A DNA stretch of 64,000 bases from JBGVSA01 sp041807905 (GTDB lineage: Bacteria; Pseudomonadota; Gammaproteobacteria; Burkholderiales; Rhodocyclaceae), in assembly GCF_041807905.1 (NCBI RefSeq), contig NZ_JBGVSA010000005.1, forward strand, positions 1 through 64,000. The letters are read 5' to 3'. Under the pieces are notes generated by a model, which saw only the letters and a list, made by a program, of their open reading frames with translations, was not told where the DNA came from and ran no database searches. The position numbers and the translations under genes are program-made. Of this stretch, positions 51,323-61,244 are shown piece by piece. The first letter of the stretch is position 1; every line of letters starts with the position of its first letter.

Positions 51323-52861
51323 ATGGACGAGTTGTTGCGGCAATTGTGGGGATACGTGCGGGGCGCCTGGGCGTACCGCTGGTGGGGCATGGCGCTGGCA
51401 TGGATCGTCGGCCTGGTGGGCGCGGTGGTCGTCTATACGTTGCCGCCCAAGTACGAGGCCAGCGCGCGCATCTTCGTCGACACGCAGTCGGTGCTCGCAC
51501 CGCTCATGGCCGGGCTGGCGATCCCGCAGGACGTCAACCAGCAGGTGGCGATCCTGTCGCGCACCTTGATCTCGCGTCCCAACATCGAAAAACTCATCCG
51601 CATGGCGGACCTCGATCTGGCGACCAATACCCGCCGCCAGCGCGACGAGCTGATCGAGGACGTCACCTCGCGCGTACGCATCATGAGTACCGGGCGCGAC
51701 AACCTCTATACGCTGGCCTACATGGACACCAACCCGGAGCGCGCCAAGCGCGTCGTGCAGTCGCTGGTGTCGATCTTCGTCGAATCCGGCCTGGGCGATA
51801 AGCGCAAGGACACCGATTCGGCCCGCCGCTTCATCGACGAGCAGATCAAGAACTACGCGCAGAAGCTCGACGAAGCCGAATCGCGCCTGAAGGACTTCAA
51901 GCTCAAGAACCTGTCGCTGCTCGGCGAAGGGGGCAAGGACGCGCTCGGCCAGATCGGCGACACCATGGCGAAGCTGCGCTCCTCCGAACTCGAGCTGCGC
52001 GAAGCCGAGAACTCGCGGGACGCCATCAAGCGCCAGCTCGCCGGCGAAGAAACCGTGCTGCTGCCGGACAGCCCGAGCGCGTCCGGCGTGTCGATCCCCG
52101 AGATCGACACGCGTATCGAAGCGCTCAAGAAAAACCTCGACGACCTGCTGCGCGTCTATACCGAAGCGCACCCGGACGTCGTCGGCACCCGCCGCGTGAT
52201 CGCTCAGCTCGAAGCGCAGCGCGCCGAAGAGATCAAGGCACGCCGCAAGGCCGGCACGCAGATCGGCAACGTCAACGGCAACCCGGTCTACCAGCAACTC
52301 AAGGTCTCGCTCAACGAATCGGAAGCCAGCGTCGCGGCGCTGCGCACGCGGGTGGCCGAATACCAGGCACGGGTGGGCCAGTTGCGCGACTTCATGAAGC
52401 TCGGCCCGCAGGTCGAGCAGGAATACGCTCAGCTCAACCGCGACTACGACATCAACAAGCGCAACTACGACACGCTGGTGTCGCGGCGCGAATCGGCGGC
52501 GATCTCGGTGGATATGGAAGCGACCACCGGCGTGGCCGACTTCCGGCTGATCGATCCGCCCTCGGTGCCGACCAAGCCGGCCGCGCCCAACCGCTCGCTG
52601 CTGATGCCGCTGGTGGGCCTGCTGGCCATCGGCGTGGGGATCGCCTTTGCGTTGCTCGTCTCGCAGTTGCGGCCCACCTTCTTCGATACCCGCGCGCTGC
52701 GCGAATTCACCGGCCTGCCGATCCTCGGATCGGTATCGCTGACGCCCAATCCCGAACGCATCAGTCGCGAACGCAGAGGCTACTTTGCCTTTGCTGGCGC
52801 ATTCGGATCATTGGTGGCGGCCTTCGGCGCGCTGACGATCGTCATCGCCGTGCTGGGTTGA
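51323..52861 (+). CDS. XrtA-system polysaccharide chain-length determinant
   Basis: Wzz-type inner-membrane co-polymerase (TIGR03007 type), 512 aa. Transmembrane segments at about 20-41 and 425-447, a long coiled coil between about 165 and 375, and an additional hydrophobic C-terminus (about 488-512). The PPSVPTKPAAPNR proline block before the second helix is typical. It likely sets chain length with the kinase encoded next. Confidence 0.93.
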   Translation: MDELLRQLWGYVRGAWAYRWWGMALAWIVGLVGAVVVYTLPPKYEASARIFVDTQSVLAPLMAGLAIPQDVNQQVAILSRTLISRPNIEKLIRMADLDLATNTRRQRDELIEDVTSRVRIMSTGRDNLYTLAYMDTNPERAKRVVQSLVSIFVESGLGDKRKDTDSARRFIDEQIKNYAQKLDEAESRLKDFKLKNLSLLGEGGKDALGQIGDTMAKLRSSELELREAENSRDAIKRQLAGEETVLLPDSPSASGVSIPEIDTRIEALKKNLDDLLRVYTEAHPDVVGTRRVIAQLEAQRAEEIKARRKAGTQIGNVNGNPVYQQLKVSLNESEASVAALRTRVAEYQARVGQLRDFMKLGPQVEQEYAQLNRDYDINKRNYDTLVSRRESAAISVDMEATTGVADFRLIDPPSVPTKPAAPNRSLLMPLVGLLAIGVGIAFALLVSQLRPTFFDTRALREFTGLPILGSVSLTPNPERISRERRGYFAFAGAFGSLVAAFGALTIVIAVLG

Positions 52862-52875
52862 TGGAAGGAGATGAC

Positions 52876-53820
52876 GTGAGCATCATCGAAAAAGCAGTCG
52901 AGCGCCTGGACCAGCTCAAGCGCGCGGGCGTCACCGTAGACACGCCCGAAGCCGCCGCCGCGCCGGTGCCCACGCCACCACTGGCCGAACCGGTCGCCGT
53001 GGCGGCGCCGGTAGCCGCACCCGCGGCCGCGCCCGCAGAAAGCGACGACGAGCCGCTTGCCACCACGCTGCCGGGTAGCCGCCGCATCGAAATCAACCTC
53101 GAGCGCCTCAGCTCAATGGGCATGATCTCGCCGCTCAACCCGCGCAGCATGCTGGCCGAGGAGTACCGCGTCATCAAGCGCCCGCTCCTGCGCAACGTGG
53201 CCGGGCGTGGCGGCGCCATGCGCAACCCCAACCTCATCATGGTGTCCAGTTCGGTGCCGGGCGAAGGCAAGAGCTTCACCTCCATCAACCTGGCGCTGTC
53301 CATCGCCATGGAGCTGGACCACACCGTGCTGCTCGTCGACGCCGACGTCTCGCGCCCCTCGGTGCTCAACCTGCTCGGTCTGCCGCCCGCGCCGGGGCTC
53401 ATGGACGTACTGCTCTCGCCGCAGGTCGAACTGCCGGACGTGCTGTTGCGCACCAACATCGAAAAGCTCGCCATCCTGCCGGCCGGCATGCCGCACCAGC
53501 GAGCCACCGAGCTGCTGGCGTCAGACGCCATGGCGCGCCTGCTCGAAGAGATGGCCATCCGGTACCCGGATCGCATCATCGTATTCGACTCGCCCCCGCT
53601 GCTGGTCACCACCGAAGCACGCGTGCTGGCGACGCACATGGGGCAGATAGTCATGGTCGTCGAAGCCGGGCGCACCACGCATTCGATGGTCAAGCAGGCG
53701 CTGTCCACCATCGAATCCTGCCCGGTGAAGATGATGCTCATGAACAAAACGCGTGAGCCGGGCCCCGGGGGCTACTACGGCTACTACGCACCCTATGGAT
53801 ATGCGCAGAGCGGCCGCTGA
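52876..53820 (+). CDS. XrtA-associated tyrosine autokinase
   Basis: BY-type cytoplasmic tyrosine kinase (TIGR03018 type). 314 aa from the GTG at 52876, which follows aaggag by five bases and gives the family start MSIIEKAVERL; an upstream ATG at 52861 would add five residues. After a Pro/Ala-rich linker come Walker A GEGKS (129-133) and Walker A' VDAD (154-157). The tail has clustered tyrosines (Y300, Y301, Y303, Y304, Y307, Y309), the usual autophosphorylation site. It regulates the chain-length protein. Confidence 0.92.
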   Translation: MSIIEKAVERLDQLKRAGVTVDTPEAAAAPVPTPPLAEPVAVAAPVAAPAAAPAESDDEPLATTLPGSRRIEINLERLSSMGMISPLNPRSMLAEEYRVIKRPLLRNVAGRGGAMRNPNLIMVSSSVPGEGKSFTSINLALSIAMELDHTVLLVDADVSRPSVLNLLGLPPAPGLMDVLLSPQVELPDVLLRTNIEKLAILPAGMPHQRATELLASDAMARLLEEMAIRYPDRIIVFDSPPLLVTTEARVLATHMGQIVMVVEAGRTTHSMVKQALSTIESCPVKMMLMNKTREPGPGGYYGYYAPYGYAQSGR

Positions 53821-53824
53821 CACG

Positions 53825-55363
53825 ATGACGCATCCACCTTGCGCACCACGGCGCATAGCGCTGGCCATCTCGGTCGCGTTCGTGGTGACTCCGGCCCTGG
53901 CCGTCGAAAACTGGCATGGCGAAGCCTCACTGCGTGTCGGCGAGACCTGGACCGACAACGTCAACCTCGCGCCCGACGCCCGCTCCGACTGGATCACCGA
54001 GATCACGCCCGGCGTGCGCTTCTACGGCAAGGGCGCGCGCACCGACGCCGACGTCTGGGCCTCGTGGCAGAACTACCTTCACGCCGACAGCGAGCAGGAC
54101 AACAACTCTTCGCTGTTGCTCAATGCGCGGGGCCGCATCGAAGCCATCGAAAAGCGCGTGTGGGTCGAAGCCAACGCCGGCATGACGCAGCAGAACACAT
54201 CGATGTTCGGGGCGCAGAACACGCGCGGCTACAACAGCGACAACAATCGCAGCAACGTGCGAACGTTCTCGGTCAGCCCCTACGGCACCTGGCACCTCGG
54301 ACGCGATATCGACGTGCAGGCGCGCTACCGCTACGAGTATTCGGACTCGGACTCCGAGGCGCTGTCCACGCAGACCACCCAGAGCTATGACGCCTCCATC
54401 GCCAACAGCACGGCATGGGGCAAGACGGGCTGGGGCGCGTCGATCAATGGCGAATACAGCAGCGACACCAACGACGCCACGCAGGACGTGAGCAACAACA
54501 GCTACCGCGTGTGGCTCTCGCACATGTTGAGCAACACCGCCACCGCGCAGGTCTTCGCGGGGCAGGAGCGCAACAACTACCAGGGCGCCGATTCGGTCAC
54601 GACCACCAACTACGGCATGGGGCTGGACTGGGCCATCAGCCCGACGATGTCGTTCTCGGGTGACGTGTCGCACCGGTTCTTCGGCACGGGCTACCACCTG
54701 AGACTGTCGAAGCGCTGGCGCATGTCGTCGCTGGAGGCCGGCGCGTCGCGCGAGGTGAACAACTGGTCGTCGTCGAGCACTGTCAACGGTTACAACTTTT
54801 CGCCGGATTTTCTCGCGCTGGATTCTGCGCTGCGTGCGAGCATTCCCGATGCCACCGAACGCTCGGCCGAAGTGCTGCGCCAGCTCGCGGCGCGCGGCAT
54901 CACGCCGTACGACCTCATGCAATTGTCGTATCTGTCGAGCCAGTACTCGCTCGAGCGGCGCGAATATATCTCTGGCGTACTGAGCGGCGTGCGCAACAAG
55001 ATCACGCTCACCGTGTCGCACACCAACCGTCGCCGGCTCGACGAGAGCGGCGTGGTCAGCGGCGGCGGCGACCTGGCGTTCTTCGAGTCCACCGACGAGA
55101 CCAGCTACAACGCCACGTGGTCCAGCCGCGTGACGCCGGTCTCGACGCTGTTTGCCTCGATCAACTACTCACGCGCACGCGGCGAGGGCGGCACGGGTGA
55201 CGTCGACACCGCCTCGCGCCGCACCACCAGCACGGCGCTGACGCTCGATCGCAAGCTCAGCCCGCAGACCGACGTGCTGCTCAGCTACCGCTACACGCGG
55301 CAGACCGGAACGGGCGCCTACACCGAGAACGTGGTGGCTGCCACCCTGTTCCATCGCTTCTGA
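53825..55363 (+). CDS. XrtA-associated outer-membrane beta-barrel protein
   Basis: TIGR03016-type exosortase-locus protein. 512 aa from ATG 53825, giving a clean signal peptide (about 1-26, VVTPALA). The rest alternates short beta strands with polar turns (SLRVGETWTDNVNLAPD, TFSVSPYGTW), consistent with a barrel, and ends in Phe (LFHRF), the usual outer-membrane insertion signal. In-frame ATGs at 53795 and 53801 are alternatives. It may be the export pore or its partner. Confidence 0.87.
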   Translation: MTHPPCAPRRIALAISVAFVVTPALAVENWHGEASLRVGETWTDNVNLAPDARSDWITEITPGVRFYGKGARTDADVWASWQNYLHADSEQDNNSSLLLNARGRIEAIEKRVWVEANAGMTQQNTSMFGAQNTRGYNSDNNRSNVRTFSVSPYGTWHLGRDIDVQARYRYEYSDSDSEALSTQTTQSYDASIANSTAWGKTGWGASINGEYSSDTNDATQDVSNNSYRVWLSHMLSNTATAQVFAGQERNNYQGADSVTTTNYGMGLDWAISPTMSFSGDVSHRFFGTGYHLRLSKRWRMSSLEAGASREVNNWSSSSTVNGYNFSPDFLALDSALRASIPDATERSAEVLRQLAARGITPYDLMQLSYLSSQYSLERREYISGVLSGVRNKITLTVSHTNRRRLDESGVVSGGGDLAFFESTDETSYNATWSSRVTPVSTLFASINYSRARGEGGTGDVDTASRRTTSTALTLDRKLSPQTDVLLSYRYTRQTGTGAYTENVVAATLFHRF

Positions 55364-55377
55364 GATCCGAGGCCACC

Positions 55378-56472
55378 ATGTACGAGTCGTACTACGGATT
55401 CTCCGCCAAGCCCTTCCAGCTCAACCCGGACCCGAGCTTCTACTACGGCAGCCGGGGGCACCGCCGTGCCATGGCCTACCTGGAATACGGACTGCATCAG
55501 AACGAAGGCTTCATCGTCATCACCGGCGAGATCGGCGCGGGCAAGACCACGCTGGTGCGCAGCCTGCTGCAGAAGCTCGAAGAATCCAAGGTCGTCGCGG
55601 CTCATCTGGTGAGCACGCAGATCGACGCCGACGACATTCTGCGGCTGGTGGCCGCCGCCTTCGGCATTCCCTCCAAGGGCATCGAAAAAGCCGACCTGCT
55701 GCTGGCGCTCGAAGCTTTCCTGGTGGCCGTGACGGCATCGGGCAAACGCGCCCTGCTCATCGTCGACGAAGCGCAGAACCTGACCCCGCGCGCGGTGGAA
55801 GAACTGCGCATGCTGTCGAACTTCCAGCTCGAAGACCACGCGCTGCTGCAGAGCTTTCTCGTCGGTCAGCCGGAATTCCGCGAGACCATGCAGAGCCCGC
55901 ACATGCAGCAACTGCGGCAACGCGTGATCGCCTCGTACCACCTGGGCCCGATGGATGCGGAAGAGACGCGCGCCTACATTGAACATCGTCTGCGCCATGT
56001 CGGCTGGCGGGGCGATCCGCGCCTGGAACCGAGCGCGCATGCGGCCATATTCGGCTTCACCAGCGGCGTGCCGCGCCGCATCAACACGCTGTGCGACCGC
56101 ATCCTGCTGGCCAGCTTTCTCTCCGAGCAGCACACGCTGACCGACGCGATGGTTGACGAGGTGATCCGCGAGATCCGCGAAGAGCAGCCCGCCGTGCTCG
56201 CGCCTGTCGGTACGGTCACGGCGCTGGCGCCCGCACGCAACGATCTGCCGGAAATCACCATCGACGGTCTCGACCTCGATGCGCTGTTCCACGACGAAGA
56301 CACCGTGCGCAGGCTCGGCGACGTGGCCGCCGGCTTTCAGGCATCGCGGCTGGAAGAGCGCGTGGCGCGACTGGAATCGACGCTGGCCGCGCTCATGGGG
56401 CTGCTGTACGAGACTGGAGCGGCGCGCGAGCCGGATGCCGGCGCCGACAAGAAAAGCGCCAACGGCGCCTGA
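55378..56472 (+). CDS. XrtA-associated AAA ATPase
   Basis: TIGR03015-type ATPase related to ExeA. 364 aa: Walker A GEIGAGKTT (50-58), Walker B LLIVDEAQN (126-134), sensor region near QLRQRVIASYHLG, and a C-terminal coiled tail after a linker. Cytoplasmic, without membrane segments. Its partner in secretion of the polysaccharide is not established. 14 bases after the barrel gene. Confidence 0.93.
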   Translation: MYESYYGFSAKPFQLNPDPSFYYGSRGHRRAMAYLEYGLHQNEGFIVITGEIGAGKTTLVRSLLQKLEESKVVAAHLVSTQIDADDILRLVAAAFGIPSKGIEKADLLLALEAFLVAVTASGKRALLIVDEAQNLTPRAVEELRMLSNFQLEDHALLQSFLVGQPEFRETMQSPHMQQLRQRVIASYHLGPMDAEETRAYIEHRLRHVGWRGDPRLEPSAHAAIFGFTSGVPRRINTLCDRILLASFLSEQHTLTDAMVDEVIREIREEQPAVLAPVGTVTALAPARNDLPEITIDGLDLDALFHDEDTVRRLGDVAAGFQASRLEERVARLESTLAALMGLLYETGAAREPDAGADKKSANGA

Positions 56473-56585
56473 ATCGTTCCCGGCGCCGCGGCCGGCGCCA
56501 GCATTGCACTGAAGGCGCCACAGAAGCGCCCGCCTACACTAGTACGACGCGTGCTGTTCGCGCCCGTCGAAAGGACGGCCCCGAT

Positions 56586-57425
56586 ATGAACCCCAGAATC
56601 AACGCCCTCACGATCGACGTCGAAGACTACTTTCAGGTGTCCGCGCTGGCGCCGCATTTTCCGCGCGCGCAGTGGGACGACCAGGAGTGCCGCGTCGAAC
56701 GCAACGTCGATCGCATCCTCGCACTGCTGCACGAATACGGGGCCAAGTCGACCTTCTTCACGCTGGGCTGGGTGGCCGAGCGCTACCCCAAGCTGGTCCG
56801 GCTGATCGTCATGGAAGGCCATGAACTGGCCAGCCACGGATACGGCCACGAGCGCGCATCCGACCAGACGCGCGAAGCCTTCCTGGCAGACGTGCAGCTT
56901 GCCAAGATGGTGCTCGAAGACCTTTCCGGCGTGGAAGTGCGCGGCTATCGTGCGCCGAGCTTCTCGTTTTCGGCCCGCAACCCGTGGGCGCACGACTGCC
57001 TGCGCGAAGCGGGCTATCGCTACAGTTCCAGCGTGTACCCGGTGCGGCACGACCACTACGGCCAGCCCGACGCGCCGCGCTTTCCGTTCGTGCACGACAG
57101 CGGCCTGGTCGAGATCCCCATCAGCACCGTGCGCGCCTTTGGCCGCAACTGGCCCGCGGGCGGCGGCGGATACTTCCGCCTGCTGCCCTACGCGATGTCG
57201 CGCTGGTGCATCCAGCGTGTCAACGAGGGCGATGACCGCCCCGCGATCTTCTACTTCCATCCGTGGGAGATCGATCCCGAGCAGCCGCGTGTGACAGATG
57301 CCGACGCGCGTTCGAAATTTCGCCACTACATTAACCTCGACAAGACCGAGGCGCGGCTGTCGCGCCTGCTGAGCGACTTCCAGTGGGGGCGCATCGACGA
57401 GGTCTTCATCGAAGCGGCACACTGA
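56586..57425 (+). CDS. XrtA-system polysaccharide deacetylase (DUF3473)
   Basis: NodB-like deacetylase with the C-terminal DUF3473 extension (TIGR03006 type). 279 aa. Motif 1 TIDVEDYF (9-16) and metal motif SHGYGH with H84 and H88, RGYRAPSFS as motif 3, and FYFHPWEID near the C-terminus are intact. It has no signal peptide, so it probably acts on lipid-linked or nascent glycan on the cytoplasmic side. Confidence 0.93.
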   Translation: MNPRINALTIDVEDYFQVSALAPHFPRAQWDDQECRVERNVDRILALLHEYGAKSTFFTLGWVAERYPKLVRLIVMEGHELASHGYGHERASDQTREAFLADVQLAKMVLEDLSGVEVRGYRAPSFSFSARNPWAHDCLREAGYRYSSSVYPVRHDHYGQPDAPRFPFVHDSGLVEIPISTVRAFGRNWPAGGGGYFRLLPYAMSRWCIQRVNEGDDRPAIFYFHPWEIDPEQPRVTDADARSKFRHYINLDKTEARLSRLLSDFQWGRIDEVFIEAAH

Positions 57426-57436
57426 ATCCATCCGAC

Positions 57437-58483
57437 ATGCAAGCAACCACTACCGAAGTGCGGGTACGTCCGCTCGACGACAGCGACAACGCGCGTTGGG
57501 ATGCCTACGTGCGCGGCAATGCGCAAGCGACGTTCTTCCATCTGTCGGCGTGGCGCAGCCTCATCGCCACGGTCTTCAGGCACCCGGTTCACCACGTCTA
57601 TGCCGAGCGCGGCGGGCGCATCGTCGGCGTGCTGCCGCTGGTGGAGGTGAAGAGCCGCCTCTTTGGCCATGCACTCAGCTCGATGCCCTTCGCGGCCTAC
57701 GGCGGCATCGTGGCGGATGACGCCGACGCGCGGGGCGCGCTCGAAGCCCACGCCGATGCGCTGGCCCGCGAACGTGGCGTGCAGCATCTCGAATACCGCA
57801 ACCTGCAGGCCGCACACGCCGACTGGCCGAACCAGGACCTGTACGTCACCTTCCGCAAGACGCTCGAAGCCGACGAAGAGGCCAACCTGCTGGCGATTCC
57901 GCGCAAGCAGCGCGCCATGGTGCGCAAGGGCATCGCCAATGGCTTGCATGCCGCGCGGGACGACGATGCGCGCCGTTTCTTCGCGGTGTATGCCGACAAC
58001 GTGCGCCGCCACGGTACGCCGGCCATGCCGCGTCGGTGGTTCGAAGCGCTCATGCACACCTTCGGCAACGATTGCGAAGTGATGACCGTCACCGACGGGC
58101 AGGGCAGGCCCGTGTCGAGCGTGCTGTCGTTCTACTTCCGCGACGAGATCCTGCCGTATTACGCCGGCGACATGACCACGGCGCGCGAACTGGCCGCCAA
58201 CGATTTCAAGTACTGGCAACTCATGCGGCGCGCGCTCGAGCGCGGCTGCACGGTGTTCGACTACGGGCGCAGCAAGCTCGGCACGGGTCCGTACCACTTC
58301 AAGAAGAACTGGGGCTTCACACCCGCGCCGCTGTCGTACGAATACGTGCTCTATCGCCGCGACAGCGTGCCGCAGAACAACCCGATGAACCCCAAGTTCC
58401 GCGCCTTCATCGCGCTGTGGCAGCGCCTGCCGCTGCCGGTGGCGAACACGCTCGGGCCGCATATCGTGCGCAATCTGGGATGA
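57437..58483 (+). CDS. XrtA-system FemAB-like protein
   Basis: 348-aa protein of the FemAB/GNAT-like superfamily (TIGR03019 type). A double acyltransferase fold with DYGRSKLGTGPYHFKKNWGF near residue 275 is typical. Homologues transfer amino acids to cell-wall precursors; here amino-acylation of the sugar chain is a reasonable guess. ATG chosen at 57437, 12 bases after the deacetylase stop. Its stop overlaps the next start (ATGA). Confidence 0.9.
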   Translation: MQATTTEVRVRPLDDSDNARWDAYVRGNAQATFFHLSAWRSLIATVFRHPVHHVYAERGGRIVGVLPLVEVKSRLFGHALSSMPFAAYGGIVADDADARGALEAHADALARERGVQHLEYRNLQAAHADWPNQDLYVTFRKTLEADEEANLLAIPRKQRAMVRKGIANGLHAARDDDARRFFAVYADNVRRHGTPAMPRRWFEALMHTFGNDCEVMTVTDGQGRPVSSVLSFYFRDEILPYYAGDMTTARELAANDFKYWQLMRRALERGCTVFDYGRSKLGTGPYHFKKNWGFTPAPLSYEYVLYRRDSVPQNNPMNPKFRAFIALWQRLPLPVANTLGPHIVRNLG

Positions 58484-59712
58484 AGCCGGCGCTCCTCTAC
58501 CTCGTGCATCGCATCCCCTTTCCGCCGAACAAGGGCGACAAGGTGCGCTCGCACAATCTGCTGCGTCACCTCGCGCGCAACTACCGCGTCTTCCTCGGCA
58601 CCTTCATCGACGATGACGACGACTGGCAGCACGTCGGCGCGCTCCAGGCGTGGTGCGAAGAGGTCGAGGTGATTGGCCTGTCGCCACGCCTCGCTCGCCT
58701 GCGTTCGCTCGCCGGCCTGTTCGGCAGCGAGGCGCTGTCGCTGCCGTACTACCGCTCGGCGCGCCTGCAAGCGTGGGTGAGCCGCGTCATGGCGGAGCAC
58801 GATATCCGGCGCGTGGTGGTGTTTTCTTCATCGATGGCGCAGTACGCGCCGCAGGCCGACGGCGTGCGTTGCGTGGTCGACTTCGTCGATGTCGACTCCG
58901 CCAAGTGGAGCCGCTACGCCGACGATCACCGTGGTGCCCTGGCCTGGCTGTACCGCCGCGAAGGGCGGCGTCTGGCCGAATTCGAAGCCGCCACTGCGCG
59001 CCGGGCAGATGCCAGCGTGCTGGTGTCGGATGCCGAGGCCGAACTGTTGCGTGCGCTCGTGCCCGACGCGCGCACACGCATCCACGGCGTGAGCAACGGT
59101 GTCGACGCCGAGTTCTTCTCGCCCGTGCAGCAACTGCCCGATCCCTACCAGCCGGGCACGTGCGCGGTGGTATTCACGGGCGCCATGGACTACTGGCCCA
59201 ACATCGACGCCGTGCAATGGTTCGTGGGCGAAGTGTGGCCGCGCCTGCGCGCGCAGCGCGACGATCTGTCGTTTTATATCGTCGGCATGAATCCGGCGAT
59301 GAGCGTCAAAGCGCTCGACGGTCGCGACGGCATCGTGGTGACCGGCCGCGTGCCCGACGTGCGGCCGTATCTTGCACACGCGGTGGTCGCGGTGGCCCCG
59401 CTGAGACTGGCGCGCGGCATCCAGAACAAGGTGCTCGAAGCGATGGCGATGGCGCGCCCGGTAGTGGTGTCGCCGCAGGCGGCCATCGGCATCGATGCGC
59501 GTGAAGGCGACGAGTGGCTGCTCGCCAGCGACGTGCCAGCCTGGCTGCGGCAGATCGGGCGCGTGCTCGACGGGCACCTGCCGGGCCTCGGGCCGCGCGC
59601 GCGAGCGCGCGTGCTCGCCGCCTACAGTTGGGAGGCCAACCTCGCACGCTTCGACGCCCTCATCGAGGGCGAGACCGTGGCGTTCCGCCAGCCCGCCGAG
59701 GTTGCGCTCTGA
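58480..59712 (+). CDS. XrtA-system glycosyltransferase (TIGR03087 type)
   Basis: GT4-like GT-B enzyme of 410 aa. The N-terminal domain begins LYLVHRIPFPPNKGDKVRSH, characteristic of this exosortase-linked family. The C-terminal donor site has VSNGVD, FTGAMDYWPN, and the EX7E-like LEAMAMARPVVV. Start overlaps the FemAB stop by four bases and its own stop shares one base with the exosortase start. Donor and acceptor unknown. Confidence 0.92.
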   Translation: MKPALLYLVHRIPFPPNKGDKVRSHNLLRHLARNYRVFLGTFIDDDDDWQHVGALQAWCEEVEVIGLSPRLARLRSLAGLFGSEALSLPYYRSARLQAWVSRVMAEHDIRRVVVFSSSMAQYAPQADGVRCVVDFVDVDSAKWSRYADDHRGALAWLYRREGRRLAEFEAATARRADASVLVSDAEAELLRALVPDARTRIHGVSNGVDAEFFSPVQQLPDPYQPGTCAVVFTGAMDYWPNIDAVQWFVGEVWPRLRAQRDDLSFYIVGMNPAMSVKALDGRDGIVVTGRVPDVRPYLAHAVVAVAPLRLARGIQNKVLEAMAMARPVVVSPQAAIGIDAREGDEWLLASDVPAWLRQIGRVLDGHLPGLGPRARARVLAAYSWEANLARFDALIEGETVAFRQPAEVAL

Positions 59713-61244
59713 TGGCGCCCGACGAACAGGCCACCTCGCTCATGAGCGCACAGCGCTCGCGCTTGCCGCTGTGGCTGGCAGGTGCGGCGGTGCTGTGGGT
59801 GCTGGCGCTGTATGCGCCGACCGTCGCTGCAATGGTCGGCATCTGGTATCGCTCGGACACCTTCGCCCACGGCTTCGTGGTGCTGCCGATCAGCCTGTTC
59901 CTGATCTGGCGCGCGCGGGCCAGCCTGTTCGGCGCGGGTTTCGCGCCGGCCTGGGGCGCGCTCGTGCCGCTCGCGCTGTGCGGCGCGCTGTGGCTGGTCG
60001 GGCGCACGGCGGACGTCAACGCCGCCATGCAGGCCGGCGTGGTCGGCATGGCGGTGTGCGCGGTGTGGGCATGCTGGGGGCATCGCGCGGCATGGGCGGT
60101 CCTGTTCCCGCTGGCCTTCGTGTTCTTTGCCGTGCCCTTCGGCGAATTCCTCGTGCCCACGCTCATGCAGCACACGGCCGATTTCGCCGTGGCGGCGATT
60201 CGCGCCAGCGGCGTACCCGTGTATCGCGAAGGGTTGTACTTCATCATTCCCAACGGCGCGTGGTCGGTGGTGGAGGCATGCAGCGGCATCCGTTATCTCA
60301 TCGCGTCGGTGATGGTCGGCGCGCTGTTCGCCTACCTCAACTACACCAGCGCATTGCGGCGCGTGCTGTTCTTTGCCGCCGCCATCGTCGTGCCGCTCGT
60401 GGCCAACTGGCTGCGCGCGTACATGATCGTCATGCTGGGCTATCTCTCGGACAACCGCATCGCCGCCGGCGTGGATCACCTCATCTACGGCTGGCTGTTC
60501 TTCGGCGTGGTGATCTTCCTGCTGTTCTGGGTGGGATCATGGTGGCGCGAGGACGCCATGCCGCTGGTTGCCGCGACGGCGCCTGCGCCGCGCACGGCAA
60601 GCGTGGCCCGGCATGCGCTCATGCTGGCCGCGGTGCTCATCGTCAGCGGCGTGTGGCTGCCGCTGCATGCGGTGCTCGCCGCGCCGCGCCAAGCCACGTC
60701 CATCACATTGCAAGCGCCGGCCGCACGCGACGGCTGGCAGACGGCGGATACCACCGTGCCGTGGCAGCCGGTCTATGAGGGCGCGCGCGCGCATCTCGTG
60801 CATTCGTATCGCAAGGGCGACGCGCTGGTGACGCTGCACATCTACTACTACGCCGCGCAGGCGCCGGGGCGCGAACTCGTGCAATGGGGCAACCGCCTCA
60901 TCCCGGGCGAGAGCAACGTCTGGCGCATCGTTGGCGCACAGACCGAGGCTGCACCCGTGGCGGGCGAGCCCCTGCAAGTGCAGTACACCGAAATCGCCGG
61001 CGCCCAACGCGCGGCCGTGTGGCACTGGCTGTGGCTCGGGGATGGCGAGACGACGCTGTCCGATCAGCGGGCCAAGCTGGCGCTGCTCCGCGACCGCCTC
61101 ATGCGGCAACCGGACGATGGCGCCGCCGTGTTCGTGGTGAGCGACATGACGCAAGGCTCGACGGTCGCGCGCCAGGCGCTGGCGGACTTCATGCGCGCCC
61201 ACCGCGACGGCATCGACGCCGCCCTTGCCGGGGCGCGTCCATGA
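59712..61244 (+). CDS. xrtA: Exosortase A fused to an EpsI domain
   Basis: Integral-membrane transpeptidase-like enzyme that cleaves PEP-CTERM proteins at the C-terminal signal. 510 aa. The exosortase part (1 to about 280) has about eight membrane helices and the catalytic triad C190 (VVEACSGIRY), R235 (NWLRAYM) and H256 (GVDHLIYGW). A ninth helix and a periplasmic EpsI/DUF3485 domain (about 300-510) follow. Its known substrate class is represented by the PEP-CTERM gene at 49283. Coupled on both sides to glycosyltransferases. Confidence 0.95.
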   Translation: MAPDEQATSLMSAQRSRLPLWLAGAAVLWVLALYAPTVAAMVGIWYRSDTFAHGFVVLPISLFLIWRARASLFGAGFAPAWGALVPLALCGALWLVGRTADVNAAMQAGVVGMAVCAVWACWGHRAAWAVLFPLAFVFFAVPFGEFLVPTLMQHTADFAVAAIRASGVPVYREGLYFIIPNGAWSVVEACSGIRYLIASVMVGALFAYLNYTSALRRVLFFAAAIVVPLVANWLRAYMIVMLGYLSDNRIAAGVDHLIYGWLFFGVVIFLLFWVGSWWREDAMPLVAATAPAPRTASVARHALMLAAVLIVSGVWLPLHAVLAAPRQATSITLQAPAARDGWQTADTTVPWQPVYEGARAHLVHSYRKGDALVTLHIYYYAAQAPGRELVQWGNRLIPGESNVWRIVGAQTEAAPVAGEPLQVQYTEIAGAQRAAVWHWLWLGDGETTLSDQRAKLALLRDRLMRQPDDGAAVFVVSDMTQGSTVARQALADFMRAHRDGIDAALAGARP

